Shown piece by piece: positions 51,775 to 59,955 of a stretch of 64,000 nucleotides of DNA. The DNA lies in assembly GCF_937127095.1 (NCBI RefSeq), contig NZ_CAKZLP010000004.1:32017-96016 (forward strand). The letters run 5' to 3'. Source of the DNA: an uncultured Amphritea sp. Lineage in GTDB: Bacteria; Pseudomonadota; Gammaproteobacteria; Pseudomonadales; Balneatricaceae. The position numbers and the translations under genes were made by a program. A model generated the notes under the pieces. The model had not been told where the DNA came from, searched no databases, and was given only the letters and a program-made list of their open reading frames with translations. Within the stretch, counting starts at the first letter, position 1. Every line of letters begins with the position of its first letter.

Positions 51775-51786
51775 CGGACAATCATC

Positions 51787-53172
51787 ATGACTACTTACTT
51801 CAAACCAGATCTGATTAGTAAAGTCCGTACTTACATCCATAAGACTATTGCTGAACACCGTGGCAGTAAGCGTTTATGGGTACAAGGTCGCCGCTTGGCT
51901 GATGCTGGGTTTACAAAAGGTGCAGGTATCTCATACACCGTTAATAAAACCACTGGGTCTATTGCTATTAAGCTGGAAGAAGGTTCTCAGAAGACCGTTT
52001 CTGGTCGCGTTAATCGCTCAACTGGTGATGTCCTTCCTATCATTGATATCTTGAATAAAGATTTCCCTGCGGTGGGCACCCGCATTCGGATCACTGTTCT
52101 GAATGGCCTCATTCTTGTTGATCTTCATCATGAAGAGAAAAAGAAATTTGATCGTGAAAATCGTCTTCGTGAAATTGCCGCTGGCAAACGCACTCTGAAA
52201 GAAGGTTCTCTTTGCACCGGTATTGGTGTCTCAACTTATGGGGTTCATGAGTCACTGAAGAAGGCTGACATTCTGTCTACACTCGATTGGGTTGTCGATA
52301 TCGAAGGTAAGTACCTTGATGTGGCGGCTCGTAACAATCCTGCTGTTACCGACGATACTCAGCTGGTGGTTGCATCACTGGAAGAGCTTGAGCCGGAGCT
52401 GCTGGGGCATGTAGATCTGCTGTCTGTTTCGCTTCCTTGCACAGGCTTTTCGTTATCAGGGCGCTCAAAGCTGCACTTAGCATTTGGTGAAGCTCATCCC
52501 GATGCTGCAACGGCTATGTTTGGCTTCATGCAAATCGTAAAACGTGTAAACCCAAGCATTATTTGCAGTGAGAATGTGAAACAGGCTCAGGACTCTGCCA
52601 CATACCATCTTATTGTTTCTGAGCTTCAGCGAATTGGTTACCGGGTCATGGAAATTGTGCTGGACGGTTCCGATGCTGGGACACTAGAAGACCGCGCCCG
52701 CTATTACTTTGTTGCTGTCAGCGAAGGTGTTGCTGATTCATTCACTCTTGATGATCTGCCTAAGTGTGAAAAGGTTTATCAAACTATGGGCGACATTATG
52801 GAGGAAGTTCCGGCAGATGACCCATCTTGGAAGGCATACGATTACTTGGAGAAGAAAGCGGTATCTGATGCGCTGGCCGGGAAGGGGTTCAAGCGCCAAT
52901 TCATCGACCAAAAATCCACCAGCGTTGGCACCACAGGGAAAGGCTATTTTAAGGCAAGATCTACTGAGGCGTTTTGGAAGCGTTCTGATGGCCTGCAACG
53001 TCTAATGACAGTTGCAGAACATGCTGCAGTAAAGCTGATCCCGTTCAAGCTGGTGGAAGGTCTAGCGCCCTCGACTGCTCATGAGGGATTAGGGCAAAGC
53101 GTTTTATTACCCCATGTGACATCCCTTATGGACCGCGTATGCTTAGGTATCCGGTCTTTACAGCCTGCTTAA
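51787..53172 (+). CDS. C5-cytosine DNA methyltransferase
   Basis: A 461-residue protein. The first ~135 residues are an extra N-terminal domain. Then comes motif I-like SLCTGIGVSTYGVHESL, the catalytic loop SLPCTGFSLSG with Cys about 217, the ENV motif (SENVKQ, about 261) and a target-recognition region. It methylates cytosine at C5; no nuclease partner is adjacent, so it is an orphan enzyme, perhaps masking the plasmid from host restriction. Element 1 ends 6 bp before its ATG, cutting it off from its native RBS and promoter. Confidence 0.85.
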   Translation: MTTYFKPDLISKVRTYIHKTIAEHRGSKRLWVQGRRLADAGFTKGAGISYTVNKTTGSIAIKLEEGSQKTVSGRVNRSTGDVLPIIDILNKDFPAVGTRIRITVLNGLILVDLHHEEKKKFDRENRLREIAAGKRTLKEGSLCTGIGVSTYGVHESLKKADILSTLDWVVDIEGKYLDVAARNNPAVTDDTQLVVASLEELEPELLGHVDLLSVSLPCTGFSLSGRSKLHLAFGEAHPDAATAMFGFMQIVKRVNPSIICSENVKQAQDSATYHLIVSELQRIGYRVMEIVLDGSDAGTLEDRARYYFVAVSEGVADSFTLDDLPKCEKVYQTMGDIMEEVPADDPSWKAYDYLEKKAVSDALAGKGFKRQFIDQKSTSVGTTGKGYFKARSTEAFWKRSDGLQRLMTVAEHAAVKLIPFKLVEGLAPSTAHEGLGQSVLLPHVTSLMDRVCLGIRSLQPA

Positions 53173-53181
53173 TTAAATCAG

Positions 53182-53208
53182 TGTCCACCAGCTGCTGGCT
53201 GGTGGACA
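53182..53208 (+). terminator. Hairpin after the methyltransferase gene
   Basis: Perfect 11-bp arms TGTCCACCAGC / GCTGGTGGACA; weak T-run. Confidence 0.6.
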
Positions 53209-53336
53209 TTGAACCAGATAAAATTTTGGGTATCCGGATTTAGCCGTTGACTTAATGCAAGGGTAAGCTGATATGCAAATCGGATTTTGCTGTTGTCAGC
53301 CGGATAAAATATAGTAAAACGCTTTATATTTTAATG

Positions 53337-53353
53337 TATAGTGATATACTATA
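53337..53353. promoter_or_regulatory. Palindrome in the promoter of the frameshift gene
   Basis: TATAGT-GATAT-ACTATA, 48 bp before the ATG at 53402, in operator position. Confidence 0.45.
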
Positions 53354-53401
53354 TTCAGGGTTGACGAGAGGCCGACGCCCAAACGGAAAAAGGACACGAT
53401 T

Positions 53402-53674
53402 ATGACTGACGCAATCACTGAAGCTTGCAGCTTCGAAGAAGTAGTTGAAATCATCAACTCGTCTAACAGAGGCGAATCATCCGGCTACTTCGGCGGGACC
53501 GACACCCGAGATGCAGAGATTATGGCCGGGCAATACGCCTGGGAAGCGGCTGAAGATTCAGGATACACAGATGACGAAAGCATTAAGGCTCAACTTGATA
53601 TTCTCGTTGAAGCTGGTGCCGAGTTTGACTATAGCGCAGCTCTTGAGAATGCGATCGGCAGAAAAAAGCAGTAA
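53402..53674 (+). CDS. Unknown protein with frameshift site at its 3' end
   Basis: A 90-residue acidic protein (YAWEAAEDSGYTDDESIKAQL), RBS AAGGA 7 nt before ATG. Its codons 88-89 are AAA AAG within A-AAA-AAG, two codons before the stop, and the -1 frame continues as an HTH-like tail. It may therefore yield both a 90-residue product and a longer fusion. Confidence 0.7.
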   Translation: MTDAITEACSFEEVVEIINSSNRGESSGYFGGTDTRDAEIMAGQYAWEAAEDSGYTDDESIKAQLDILVEAGAEFDYSAALENAIGRKKQ

Positions 53675-53847
53675 GACCTGCGGCCAGAACCCTCGTTGAG
53701 TACATCTCCGAGGAGTTCGTAGGCTCGCAGAGAGCCTTCGCGGAAGCGCAGGGAGTCGCACCGGCACAGGTCACTCAATGGATTAAGAAGGATTTTATCG
53801 TTGTTGATGATGCACTTTATAGTCCTCGTAGAGAACTAAAACGATAA
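53662..53847 (+). CDS. HTH-like -1 frame extension
   Basis: Open frame with no usable start codon. It encodes LVEYISEEFVGSQRAFAEAQ and a following segment with VTQWIKKDFIVVDDALYSP, the pattern of small Cro-like DNA-binding proteins. It begins exactly where a -1 slip on A-AAA-AAG (53662-53668) would place the ribosome, giving a fusion of about 148 residues. A lost start codon is the alternative. Confidence 0.5.
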   Translation, partial: KKAVRPAARTLVEYISEEFVGSQRAFAEAQGVAPAQVTQWIKKDFIVVDDALYSPRRELKR

Positions 53848-53869
53848 CAAAATCAACACTGGCTCAGGA

Positions 53870-53904
53870 GGTTGATGCAGGGCGTTTATAGCCCTGTTTC
53901 AACC
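53870..53904 (+). terminator. Hairpin after the frameshift gene
   Basis: GGTTGA ... CAGGGC arm pairs with GCCCTG ... TCAACC with a small internal mismatch. Confidence 0.5.
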
Positions 53905-54041
53905 CTATATCAGGATACCCTTAATTTTCAACCATCCGGCACTCAGGTCGGTTCGCACTTTCATTTCGATCATGGAGTTGGGATCGAAAGGAATAGGGAT
54001 GCGCAAGTGTTGTGGATTATGGAATAGGGAAGGTGGCAGTT

Positions 54042-54617
54042 ATGACTTATCTTGTACTTAAAAATATCTCATTCGTCAGCGGCTTCAGCGCTTGGTTGAC
54101 GGATAACCCTGCTGATTTTGATTCAGGTTGTTCTGGAGCTGGTTATGAAAGCCGTGAAGCTGCGTTTTTGGATTATATTGGAGATCTGAATTGGTCAACA
54201 TTATCTGTTGTCGACTTTACCGGTCTGGGTGACAAAATTAATGACTTCGATGAAGTAGAAACAGCTCGTCAGGTTAAATTGAATGCGTTACCGGTCCTGT
54301 CCTTTATTGAAGGTCTCAATATTGATGTTGTCCGGGAGGGTGAGGTCACGCTCATTCAGGATATCGAAGAGCCAGAGCCGGGTTCATTGCAGGAATATCA
54401 CTCGCTGCAATACCGTCCTTTACAGGCTGGAGGTACAAACTGCACTGATCAGCAGTTCGCAGAGTGGTTCATTTACTTATGCGGCGGTAACCTGAGCGGC
54501 AACGGTCGAATTTTAGATTTCGGTGAAGTGAATGATTGCCTCATTGATGTCCATCTTACATTGAAGTGGTCTGACTATGTGGATGCCCGTAAGGCTTTAA
54601 TGCACATCTTATATTGA
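54042..54617 (+). CDS. Unknown protein
   Basis: About 191 residues, acidic and soluble, no recognised domain (FSAWLTDNPADFDSGCSGAG near the N-terminus). The start at 54042 is chosen because AAGGTGG lies 6 nt upstream. It ends 91 bp before element 2. Confidence 0.6.
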   Translation: MTYLVLKNISFVSGFSAWLTDNPADFDSGCSGAGYESREAAFLDYIGDLNWSTLSVVDFTGLGDKINDFDEVETARQVKLNALPVLSFIEGLNIDVVREGEVTLIQDIEEPEPGSLQEYHSLQYRPLQAGGTNCTDQQFAEWFIYLCGGNLSGNGRILDFGEVNDCLIDVHLTLKWSDYVDARKALMHILY

Positions 54618-54714
54618 GGTGGTCTGGTAAGCATGGCGGGAAAACGCGAAGGGCTGGCAGACCTGGCTGACCCTTGATCCTCCTCCTTCATCTGCTAAGC
54701 AACTACCTTGTCCG

Positions 54715-54841
54715 TTCTCAAATAAGGTGAAATAACAACTCCAGAAAATATTGGATATTTCAACTAATATGAGAATCCCACCTCCCACAAATTCTCACCT
54801 AACGTGAAATGAAAGCAGCGCATTATCAATTAGGATGAAAT
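54715..54841 (+). repeat. Left-end 19-bp sites of element 2
   Basis: Sites at 54715-54733, 54757-54775 (inverted), 54792-54810 and 54823-54841. The spacing is identical to element 1, with scattered substitutions, so the two ends diverged from a common ancestor. Confidence 0.75.
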
Positions 54842-54850
54842 GACATCGAC

Positions 54851-54875
54851 GGTCAGCTTTCGACACAAAGCGGAC
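54851..54875 (-). repeat. GTCCGC-type hairpin repeat next to the left end
   Basis: GGTCAGCTTTCGACACAAAG and onward to CGGAC, immediately inside the fourth left-end site of element 2. Confidence 0.5.
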
Positions 54876-54936
54876 ATTAACGTTGCCATAAATTGCCGAC
54901 TGAAGCGCAGCGTAAGGCGGTCAAGTTGATGGCCTT

Positions 54937-56863
54937 GTGTACGCCCAGCATGGGCATGAACTAATGAGGTGAAAGTCCTCTGTAGGAAGGTCACCATCCA
55001 TAGCGATTTATGTCGTTATTAGATGTTAACTACTAGCGAATGGCAAGGGCTTAACCGCGAGGTTCGGTCTGGAGGAAGCCGCTAGCAAAACTGCGTGCTG
55101 ATGAACAAAAACATCATATGAGGCGTAGGCTGAAGGCGAGTTGGCACAAGACGACGAAGCCATGTGATCTAACGGCCACCGTAAATGATGCAGCAGTGCA
55201 GCGAAAGTTCATGCTCTTATCCGGGGAGATCTGCTTAACCAGCGATCGGTAAATTACCAGTTCTCAGCCACTGGTTTCAACAGGCTCGGCAAGCAGGTCT
55301 CATCACCCTGCTTGAGCAAATAGGATGAAAACCGATAGCGCTCTGCGGGGTAATCCGTTGAGTGATTAAGCAGAAGTCAGCAGACGGCGTAGTAGCCAAA
55401 CGCCCATCGTAATGGCTGGGACAAGGTGAAGGCCTGAACATTTGTTAAAAGGAGGAGCCTTGTCACACTTGAACACACGAATGCCGACCGGCAGTGACGT
55501 AACTCAGCGTCGTGTCAAGAAGCCAGCCTTTAGTCATGATCTATTCGAACAGGTACTGCAAAGAGATAATCTGCAGGCTGCATGGAAGCGAGTTCGAGCC
55601 AATAAGGGGGCTGCGGGAGTGGATGGGATGACCATTGATGAATTCCCCGCATGGGCACAATCAGGCGAATGGAAACGGGTGGTAAATGAACTGGAAACAG
55701 GACGCTATCGCCCTTCACCGGTCAGACGGGTTGAGATAGATAAACCCGATGGCGGTAAACGCCAACTGGGTATCCCAACCGTCATAGACCGGGTGATCCA
55801 GCAAGCCATTTCCCAAGTCCTCACGCCCATCTTCGACCCGGAGTTCTCAAACCATAGTTTTGGTTTTCGTCCGGGGCGAAATGGGCAGCAAGCGGTTAAA
55901 CAGGTACAAGGCATTATCAAGGAGGGACGCCGCATCGCGGTGGACATAGATCTCTCCAAGTTCTTTGACCGGGTTAATCATGACCTGCTGATGACGCTCC
56001 TGGGTCGTAAGATCAGGGATAAGCGTTTACTCAGGTTGATTAAGCTCTACCTTCGAGCTGGGTTTGTCGACAACCAGTTCTATGGTGAGAGCCGAGAAGG
56101 TGTTCCTCAGGGAGGCCCATTATCTCCCCTGCTGGCTAACATCATGCTCGACCCTTTGGACAAAGAGCTTGAGAAGCGCGGTCACAAGTTCGCCCGCTAC
56201 GCCGACGACTTTACGATAGTGGTAAAGAGTCAGCGAGCGGGTGAACGCGTATTGCGCAGTATCAGTCAGTACCTGCAAAACCGTTTAAAGCTGGTCGTTA
56301 ACTCGACCAAGAGCCACGTCGTTAAAACCAGTGATAGCAAATTTCTAGGATTTACGTTCCAGAAAGGTCGCATCCAATGGCATGCGAAAACGCTGCACAA
56401 GTTCAAGCAGCAGATTCGACGATTAACGAACCGTAACTGGGGTGTATCGATGCGATACCAACTCTTCAAGACCAGTCAATTTATACGCGGCTGGATCAAT
56501 TACTTTGGCATCGCCAATTGCTATCAACTCTGTGTCGATCTGGATCACTGGATACGGCGCAGAGTCAGAATGGCTTACTGGCGACAGTGGCGAAAACCAC
56601 GCACCAAAGTCAGAAACCTGATGAGGCTGGGCGTTCGAGTTCAGGCAGCAGTTGCGTGTGGCATTACCAGCAAAGGCCCATGGCGCAGTTCAAAAACACC
56701 GGGGATAAATCAGGCATTATCCAATGCTTATTTAAAGTCTCAGGGGTTATATGAGTTACGTGATGGATGGATCAAACTTCACTATGGCAAATGAAACGCC
56801 CTGTGCGGACCCGCATGCAGGGTGTTGTGGGGGCTGAGGGTTAGAGACCCTCGGCTACCCGAT
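54937..56863 (+). mobile_element. Group II intron with encoded maturase
   Basis: The 5' end reads GTGTACGCCCAGCATGGGCA followed by AGGTGAAAGTCC, as in many bacterial group II introns. The 3' end shows domain V (GCCCTGTGCGGACC about 56798) and domain VI (GAGGGT/ACCCTC hairpin) closing at GGCTACCCGAT. Boundaries are by motif and may be off by a base or two. The 3' boundary falls on the stop codon of the next gene. Confidence 0.8.
55460..56794 (+). CDS. ltrA: Group II intron reverse transcriptase/maturase
   Basis: About 444 residues. RT palm motifs are present: GIPTVIDRVIQQAISQVL, DIDLSKFFDRVNHDLLM, GVPQGGPLSPLLANIML and the catalytic YADD in ARYADDFTIVV. A maturase X domain follows (GWINYFGIANCYQLCVDLD). 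It splices the intron RNA and primes reverse transcription into target DNA. AAGGAGG stands 5 nt before a TTG, which I take as start; an ATG lies 7 codons later. Confidence 0.9.
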   Translation: MSHLNTRMPTGSDVTQRRVKKPAFSHDLFEQVLQRDNLQAAWKRVRANKGAAGVDGMTIDEFPAWAQSGEWKRVVNELETGRYRPSPVRRVEIDKPDGGKRQLGIPTVIDRVIQQAISQVLTPIFDPEFSNHSFGFRPGRNGQQAVKQVQGIIKEGRRIAVDIDLSKFFDRVNHDLLMTLLGRKIRDKRLLRLIKLYLRAGFVDNQFYGESREGVPQGGPLSPLLANIMLDPLDKELEKRGHKFARYADDFTIVVKSQRAGERVLRSISQYLQNRLKLVVNSTKSHVVKTSDSKFLGFTFQKGRIQWHAKTLHKFKQQIRRLTNRNWGVSMRYQLFKTSQFIRGWINYFGIANCYQLCVDLDHWIRRRVRMAYWRQWRKPRTKVRNLMRLGVRVQAAVACGITSKGPWRSSKTPGINQALSNAYLKSQGLYELRDGWIKLHYGK

Positions 56864-57339
56864 TATGCATTGTTTGCACTCACGATGAAGTACATTATTT
56901 TTCCAGATTTATTGTAGTGAGCTGAGACTAGCAAGTTGCCGAATGCCCAGCGGTCATGGCTGGGAGTCGGGAAATCAATGGAGACTTCGCCTTGGCCAAT
57001 TTTCCATGTACGTTCTGGTTTATGATTTTCTATTATTTTTTCACGAGAATCGCTAAATGCAAAACCTAAAGGAATTTCACCCTCGTACTGTTCATGATCG
57101 TCTCTTCCTTGTGAATAGAGAAATGCACTTTGGCATTTTCTTAAATGTTTTGATTTCCCTCCCTGCGGGCCATCATCAGGCCGAAATAATAGGTCTACTC
57201 CAAGCTCCTCAGAAATTACATACTGGCTCCCATCAGATGGCCTTTCAACTTTGAATGAATCATATTGCGCCAAAAATTTAGTCACTTTTTCTGAATCAAT
57301 TAAATGACCAAATATTGAGAGTAATTCTTCTAGCTTCAA
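56863..57339 (-). CDS. Immunity-protein-like protein
   Basis: About 158 residues. The pattern FLYSQGRDDHEQYEGEIPLG then FAFSDSREKI and a C-terminal beta strand pair resembles a family often found as toxin-immunity proteins in polymorphic-toxin and integron settings; I cannot name the family with certainty. The start is a TTG with perfect AGGAGG 5 nt upstream. The stop codon uses the last base of the group II intron. It diverges from the 105-residue gene. Confidence 0.55.
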   Translation of the reverse strand: MKLEELLSIFGHLIDSEKVTKFLAQYDSFKVERPSDGSQYVISEELGVDLLFRPDDGPQGGKSKHLRKCQSAFLYSQGRDDHEQYEGEIPLGFAFSDSREKIIENHKPERTWKIGQGEVSIDFPTPSHDRWAFGNLLVSAHYNKSGKIMYFIVSANNA

Positions 57340-57448
57340 GGTTGCCTCCTGAATGCATAACAATTTATTATTGAGCCCATACAAGCTTGCAGAGCTTGCA
57401 AGCTTTGCTACCTTGTAAGGTACATTTATATCTAGGGACGGGTAAAAG

Positions 57449-57766
57449 ATGTATCGCAGAAGCCGTAAGTATCAGAAATATGTGACTAAATATGCAAAGG
57501 CAAGGGCTGCCAGAGAGGAAAAAAGGATCAATGGTATTCATCCTGAATATCCGCCTGAATTACCTGAGCTGCGCAGGTTAATCAAAATTACAGACTACGA
57601 TACGGGTACTCCAGTTACCCATCGTATTGAACTATATCGCAGTAACCGTATTGATTGCTACAACGTTTGGATCGATGGATGCTTATGGAAAGAGCATATA
57701 GGGTGGAGCAAGACTCTTGAAGCCTTACGAAAAGCGCTTCCCCGCCAACCGAGTAGCTTTTATTAA
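57449..57766 (+). CDS. Small basic unknown protein
   Basis: A 105-residue protein with a very basic N-terminus (MYRRSRKYQKYVTKYAKARA) and a C-terminal beta-like part (RIDCYNVWIDGCLWKEHIGW). No family recognised. A shortened, frame-broken copy lies at 59104-59280 with the same downstream repeat, so the gene has been duplicated within element 2. Confidence 0.55.
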   Translation: MYRRSRKYQKYVTKYAKARAAREEKRINGIHPEYPPELPELRRLIKITDYDTGTPVTHRIELYRSNRIDCYNVWIDGCLWKEHIGWSKTLEALRKALPRQPSSFY

Positions 57767-57767
57767 C

Positions 57768-57792
57768 GTCCGCTTTTGGCACAAAGCTGACC
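57768..57792 (+). repeat. GTCCGC-type hairpin repeat after the 105-residue gene
   Basis: GTCCGCTTTTGGCACAAAGC then TGACC. TAACGTC (57764-57770) and GACGTTA (57831-57837) form an outer inverted pair around a 74-bp block, loosely like an integron attC site. Confidence 0.5.
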
Positions 57793-57904
57793 CAAATGAC
57801 TAGCCAGACTTGGCTCAGTAGACGTTAGGGCACTCACCGGCACCTCTTCGAGAAGCCAACAACGGCAAGATCACGGCAAGGAGTTAACCAATCGAATATA
57901 AGCC

Positions 57905-58293
57905 AACACCTTATAAAGACATATGAAGCCTCAACCGCTTCTACTTTCCCCTTATCAATTGCCTTAAACGCATTAAGACCGTAGTGACCCAGGATTTCGT
58001 GTCGTAGCGTTCTTCTGACATTTTCACTTGACGACAGATTATCGGAGGCAAGGGTAAATATCCCTCTTCCGGGGTGATAGGTTCCTCTGATGATATTACC
58101 CTTATCATAGCTTTCCCCCCGCTAAGTTGGTTTGACCCTGATTTGTCTCAATTTCCTTCGTTATGTTTTCAGACACATAATCTGATGATGGTATTAAGTC
58201 GCTTTCCTGCTGCGATAATTCTTCTTGCTCTGAATGTATTTTGAGTCGTTTACCCGAAGCCAGAAAAGGGGTTAGACAAGATATTCTGTTCAT
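57905..58293 (-). pseudogene. Remnant of a zincin-type polyvalent protein
   Basis: Frame 1 from MNRISCLTPFL runs to NLAGGKL and stops. Deleting one base of the C6 run at about 58115-58121 joins it to a frame reading GNIIRGTYHPGRGIFTLASD and then LRHEILGHYGLNAF, a clear zinc-metallopeptidase motif of plasmid polyvalent proteins. Both ends are truncated. Confidence 0.6.
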
Positions 58294-58425
58294 AAGCAAT
58301 CATTCCATTGGGCGCAAAAAAAAACCTACGATTATTTCGAATACGTTAAGCACATACAAGGGTGTGGGCGCTGTTGGCACGTAACTGACTTCAGAACGTA
58401 CTAGATAGTTCAGACACTCAAAAGT

Positions 58426-58668
58426 CTAATGTTCAATCTTAGGCTCCACACGGACTGCCCATTTAATACCATCCAGGATTGACTTATAGTCGGCCCCAGC
58501 TTCTTCCATCCACCACTCAACAGCAACATTGTCATCAGCATTCTTCAATACATCATCGGGCACATAGTCCATCGTCTCACTGCCGTCAGAAAACACTATT
58601 CGACATAACGTTTCACTAGGATTGATAACACTATGCAGCAACGAACCTAAATTGTTTTTCTTAGTCAT
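58426..58668 (-). CDS. Unknown small protein
   Basis: An 80-residue acidic protein (LCRIVFSDGSETMDYVPDDV) with no recognised family. It is isolated, as expected for a cassette-like gene. The upstream RBS is weak. Confidence 0.5.
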   Translation of the reverse strand: MTKKNNLGSLLHSVINPSETLCRIVFSDGSETMDYVPDDVLKNADDNVAVEWWMEEAGADYKSILDGIKWAVRVEPKIEH

Positions 58669-58811
58669 TATTTATCTTCATTATAAAAAGGCGCGCCAAC
58701 ACAAGAACCCTAGACTGCTAAAGTCGCTTTCATGTCAAAAGTTGACCAAGAAAAGCTCTCGTAACCTTCAGGAGTTAGCTATGTGCCTGAACTTGTTATA
58801 TGTGATTGTTA

Positions 58812-59069
58812 CTACGAACCTGTACCAGGTTCAGGGCCAATTAGAGAACGTATACCGTCCTCTAAAATTGCTTTCTTTACTTCTGTCAATGCAGCTTTGT
58901 CAGTTGGGAAAGTTTCGTCCCATACAGTTGAGTTATTAAATTCATCAACAACTTCTAATGCCCAATCTTTTTCATCTTCTAATCGATAGATTTCTACCAA
59001 TACAGTGCTTCCACCACTTGATATCTGTTGTGACAACGGTGAGTTTATTAATTCTGGTTCGTCATTCAT
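58812..59069 (-). CDS. Unknown small protein
   Basis: About 85 residues from ATG 59069 (MNDEPELINSPLSQQ). The core VLVEIYRLEDEKDWALEVVDE followed by DKAALTEVKKAILEDG suggests a small alpha/beta fold. No family recognised. It diverges from the pseudogene copy at 59104. Confidence 0.55.
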   Translation of the reverse strand: MNDEPELINSPLSQQISSGGSTVLVEIYRLEDEKDWALEVVDEFNNSTVWDETFPTDKAALTEVKKAILEDGIRSLIGPEPGTGS

Positions 59070-59103
59070 TCTGTTTCTCTCGATTCGTAGCTTCCCCTTA
59101 CAA

Positions 59104-59280
59104 GCTTTCCCATCTTGCAAGGTACTTTAAAGTTCATGAGTGGATAAGAAATATACCGTAGAAACCGTATTTATTGCTACGACGTTTGGGTAAACGGCAC
59201 GATTTGGAAATAACGCATTGGCTGGGGCAAAGTTCTTGAGGGATTACTAAAACCTCTACCACGCCATATAATCACTGGTA
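59104..59280 (+). pseudogene. Degenerate copy of the 105-residue gene
   Basis: Matches the region around 57449-57766 in pieces: AACCGTATTTATTGCTACGA corresponds to AACCGTATTGATTGCTACAA, and the 3' part to TCTACCACGCCA against TTCCCCGCCA. Most of the 5' coding part is missing and stops interrupt the frame. Confidence 0.6.
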
Positions 59281-59285
59281 AGCAT

Positions 59286-59310
59286 GTCCGCTGTTGGCAC
59301 GGAGCAGACC
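59286..59310 (+). repeat. GTCCGC-type hairpin repeat after the pseudogene copy
   Basis: GTCCGCTGTTGGCACGGAGC then AGACC, followed by a block ending GTTGTTAGGTC that parallels the block after 57768. Confidence 0.5.
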
Positions 59311-59419
59311 TAAACGAATAGCCTGGCTCGGCTCAGGGTTGTTAGGTCGCTTACCGACCCCAAGCTGACATCATTGCATTTGTCTTTCGACCATGTCTGA
59401 CCCACATCAGTCATCAGTA

Positions 59420-59460
59420 TTGACTTGTTGTTAGCAACATAATAATCTGTTGTTAACAAC
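59420..59460 (+). promoter_or_regulatory. Promoter and twin operators of the RM locus
   Basis: -35 TTGACT (59420-59425), 17-bp spacer, -10 TAATCT (59443-59448). Palindromes GTTGTTAGCAAC (59427-59438) and GTTGTTAACAAC (59449-59460) overlap the spacer and follow the -10, with centres 22 bp apart. A regulator bound there would block transcription. Confidence 0.65.
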
Positions 59461-59478
59461 AAGAATGGATTCATAGCA

Positions 59479-59955
59479 ATGCAATATTCACCGGGGCAGT
59501 TACGTAAAGCAGTAGGTCTTAGCCCTGAAGCATACAGACATTGGAAGACAGTACTGCCTTCACTTTCTTCGATCAATGGTCATTCAGCTAGGTTTCTTAT
59601 AGGTGACATACTGGCCATAGCGATTCTAAAGCGCTTGACTGATATTTGCTCAATAAAAATAGGAAGCTTATCTGGCATATCTGAAGCTTTGTTTGATTTG
59701 TGTAACAGCGTATCTCTCGATGAGTTGGAACCTCTGATCCTTCTGATTGATTTGAAAAACAACACTTGTTCAACGTCACGATTACTAAACAAACAAATTA
59801 GTGCAGATGTGCTAATTGTTATCCCTCTCGTAGTTGTCATAGATGAATTGCGTGCTGACATAATGGAAATGCAAAATGAAGATGCCCAAGGACAACTAAT
59901 ATTAGCAATGCCGTCCTCTAGCGCTGATCACTTAGTGGTAAGTGAGGGTAGATAA
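59479..59955 (+). CDS. MerR-like regulator of the RM locus
   Basis: A 158-residue protein. The N-terminal YSPGQLRKAVGLSPEAYRHWK and RFLIGDILAIAILKRL match the HTH plus wing-helix of MerR-type DNA-binding domains. The C-terminal part is hydrophobic (VLIVIPLVVVIDELRADIMEM), probably for dimerisation. It is the first gene of the operon and overlaps the methylase start as TAATG, so it is the likely autoregulator acting on the twin operators and delaying nuclease production. Confidence 0.65.
   Translation: MQYSPGQLRKAVGLSPEAYRHWKTVLPSLSSINGHSARFLIGDILAIAILKRLTDICSIKIGSLSGISEALFDLCNSVSLDELEPLILLIDLKNNTCSTSRLLNKQISADVLIVIPLVVVIDELRADIMEMQNEDAQGQLILAMPSSSADHLVVSEGR

Larger units (their letters stand above)
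36145..51780 (+). mobile_element. Transposon-like element 1 carrying defence-like cargo, no transposase
   Basis: 15,636 bp. The tips are inverted TGTCCGTTCTCATAT ... ATATGAGAACGGACA, and perfect ATCAT copies flank both ends (36140-36144 and 51781-51785). Each end has several 19-bp sites (left four, right three). Multiple end sites plus 5-bp duplications are seen in Tn7-, Tn5053- and Mu-like DDE transposons. No gene inside resembles TnsABC, TniABQ, MuA or another transposase, so it would have to move in trans. Confidence 0.85.

Noticed and set aside
58622..59161. Plus-strand frames over the small minus genes
   Set aside because: No RBS; they mirror the coding of the minus-strand genes at 58426 and 58812.
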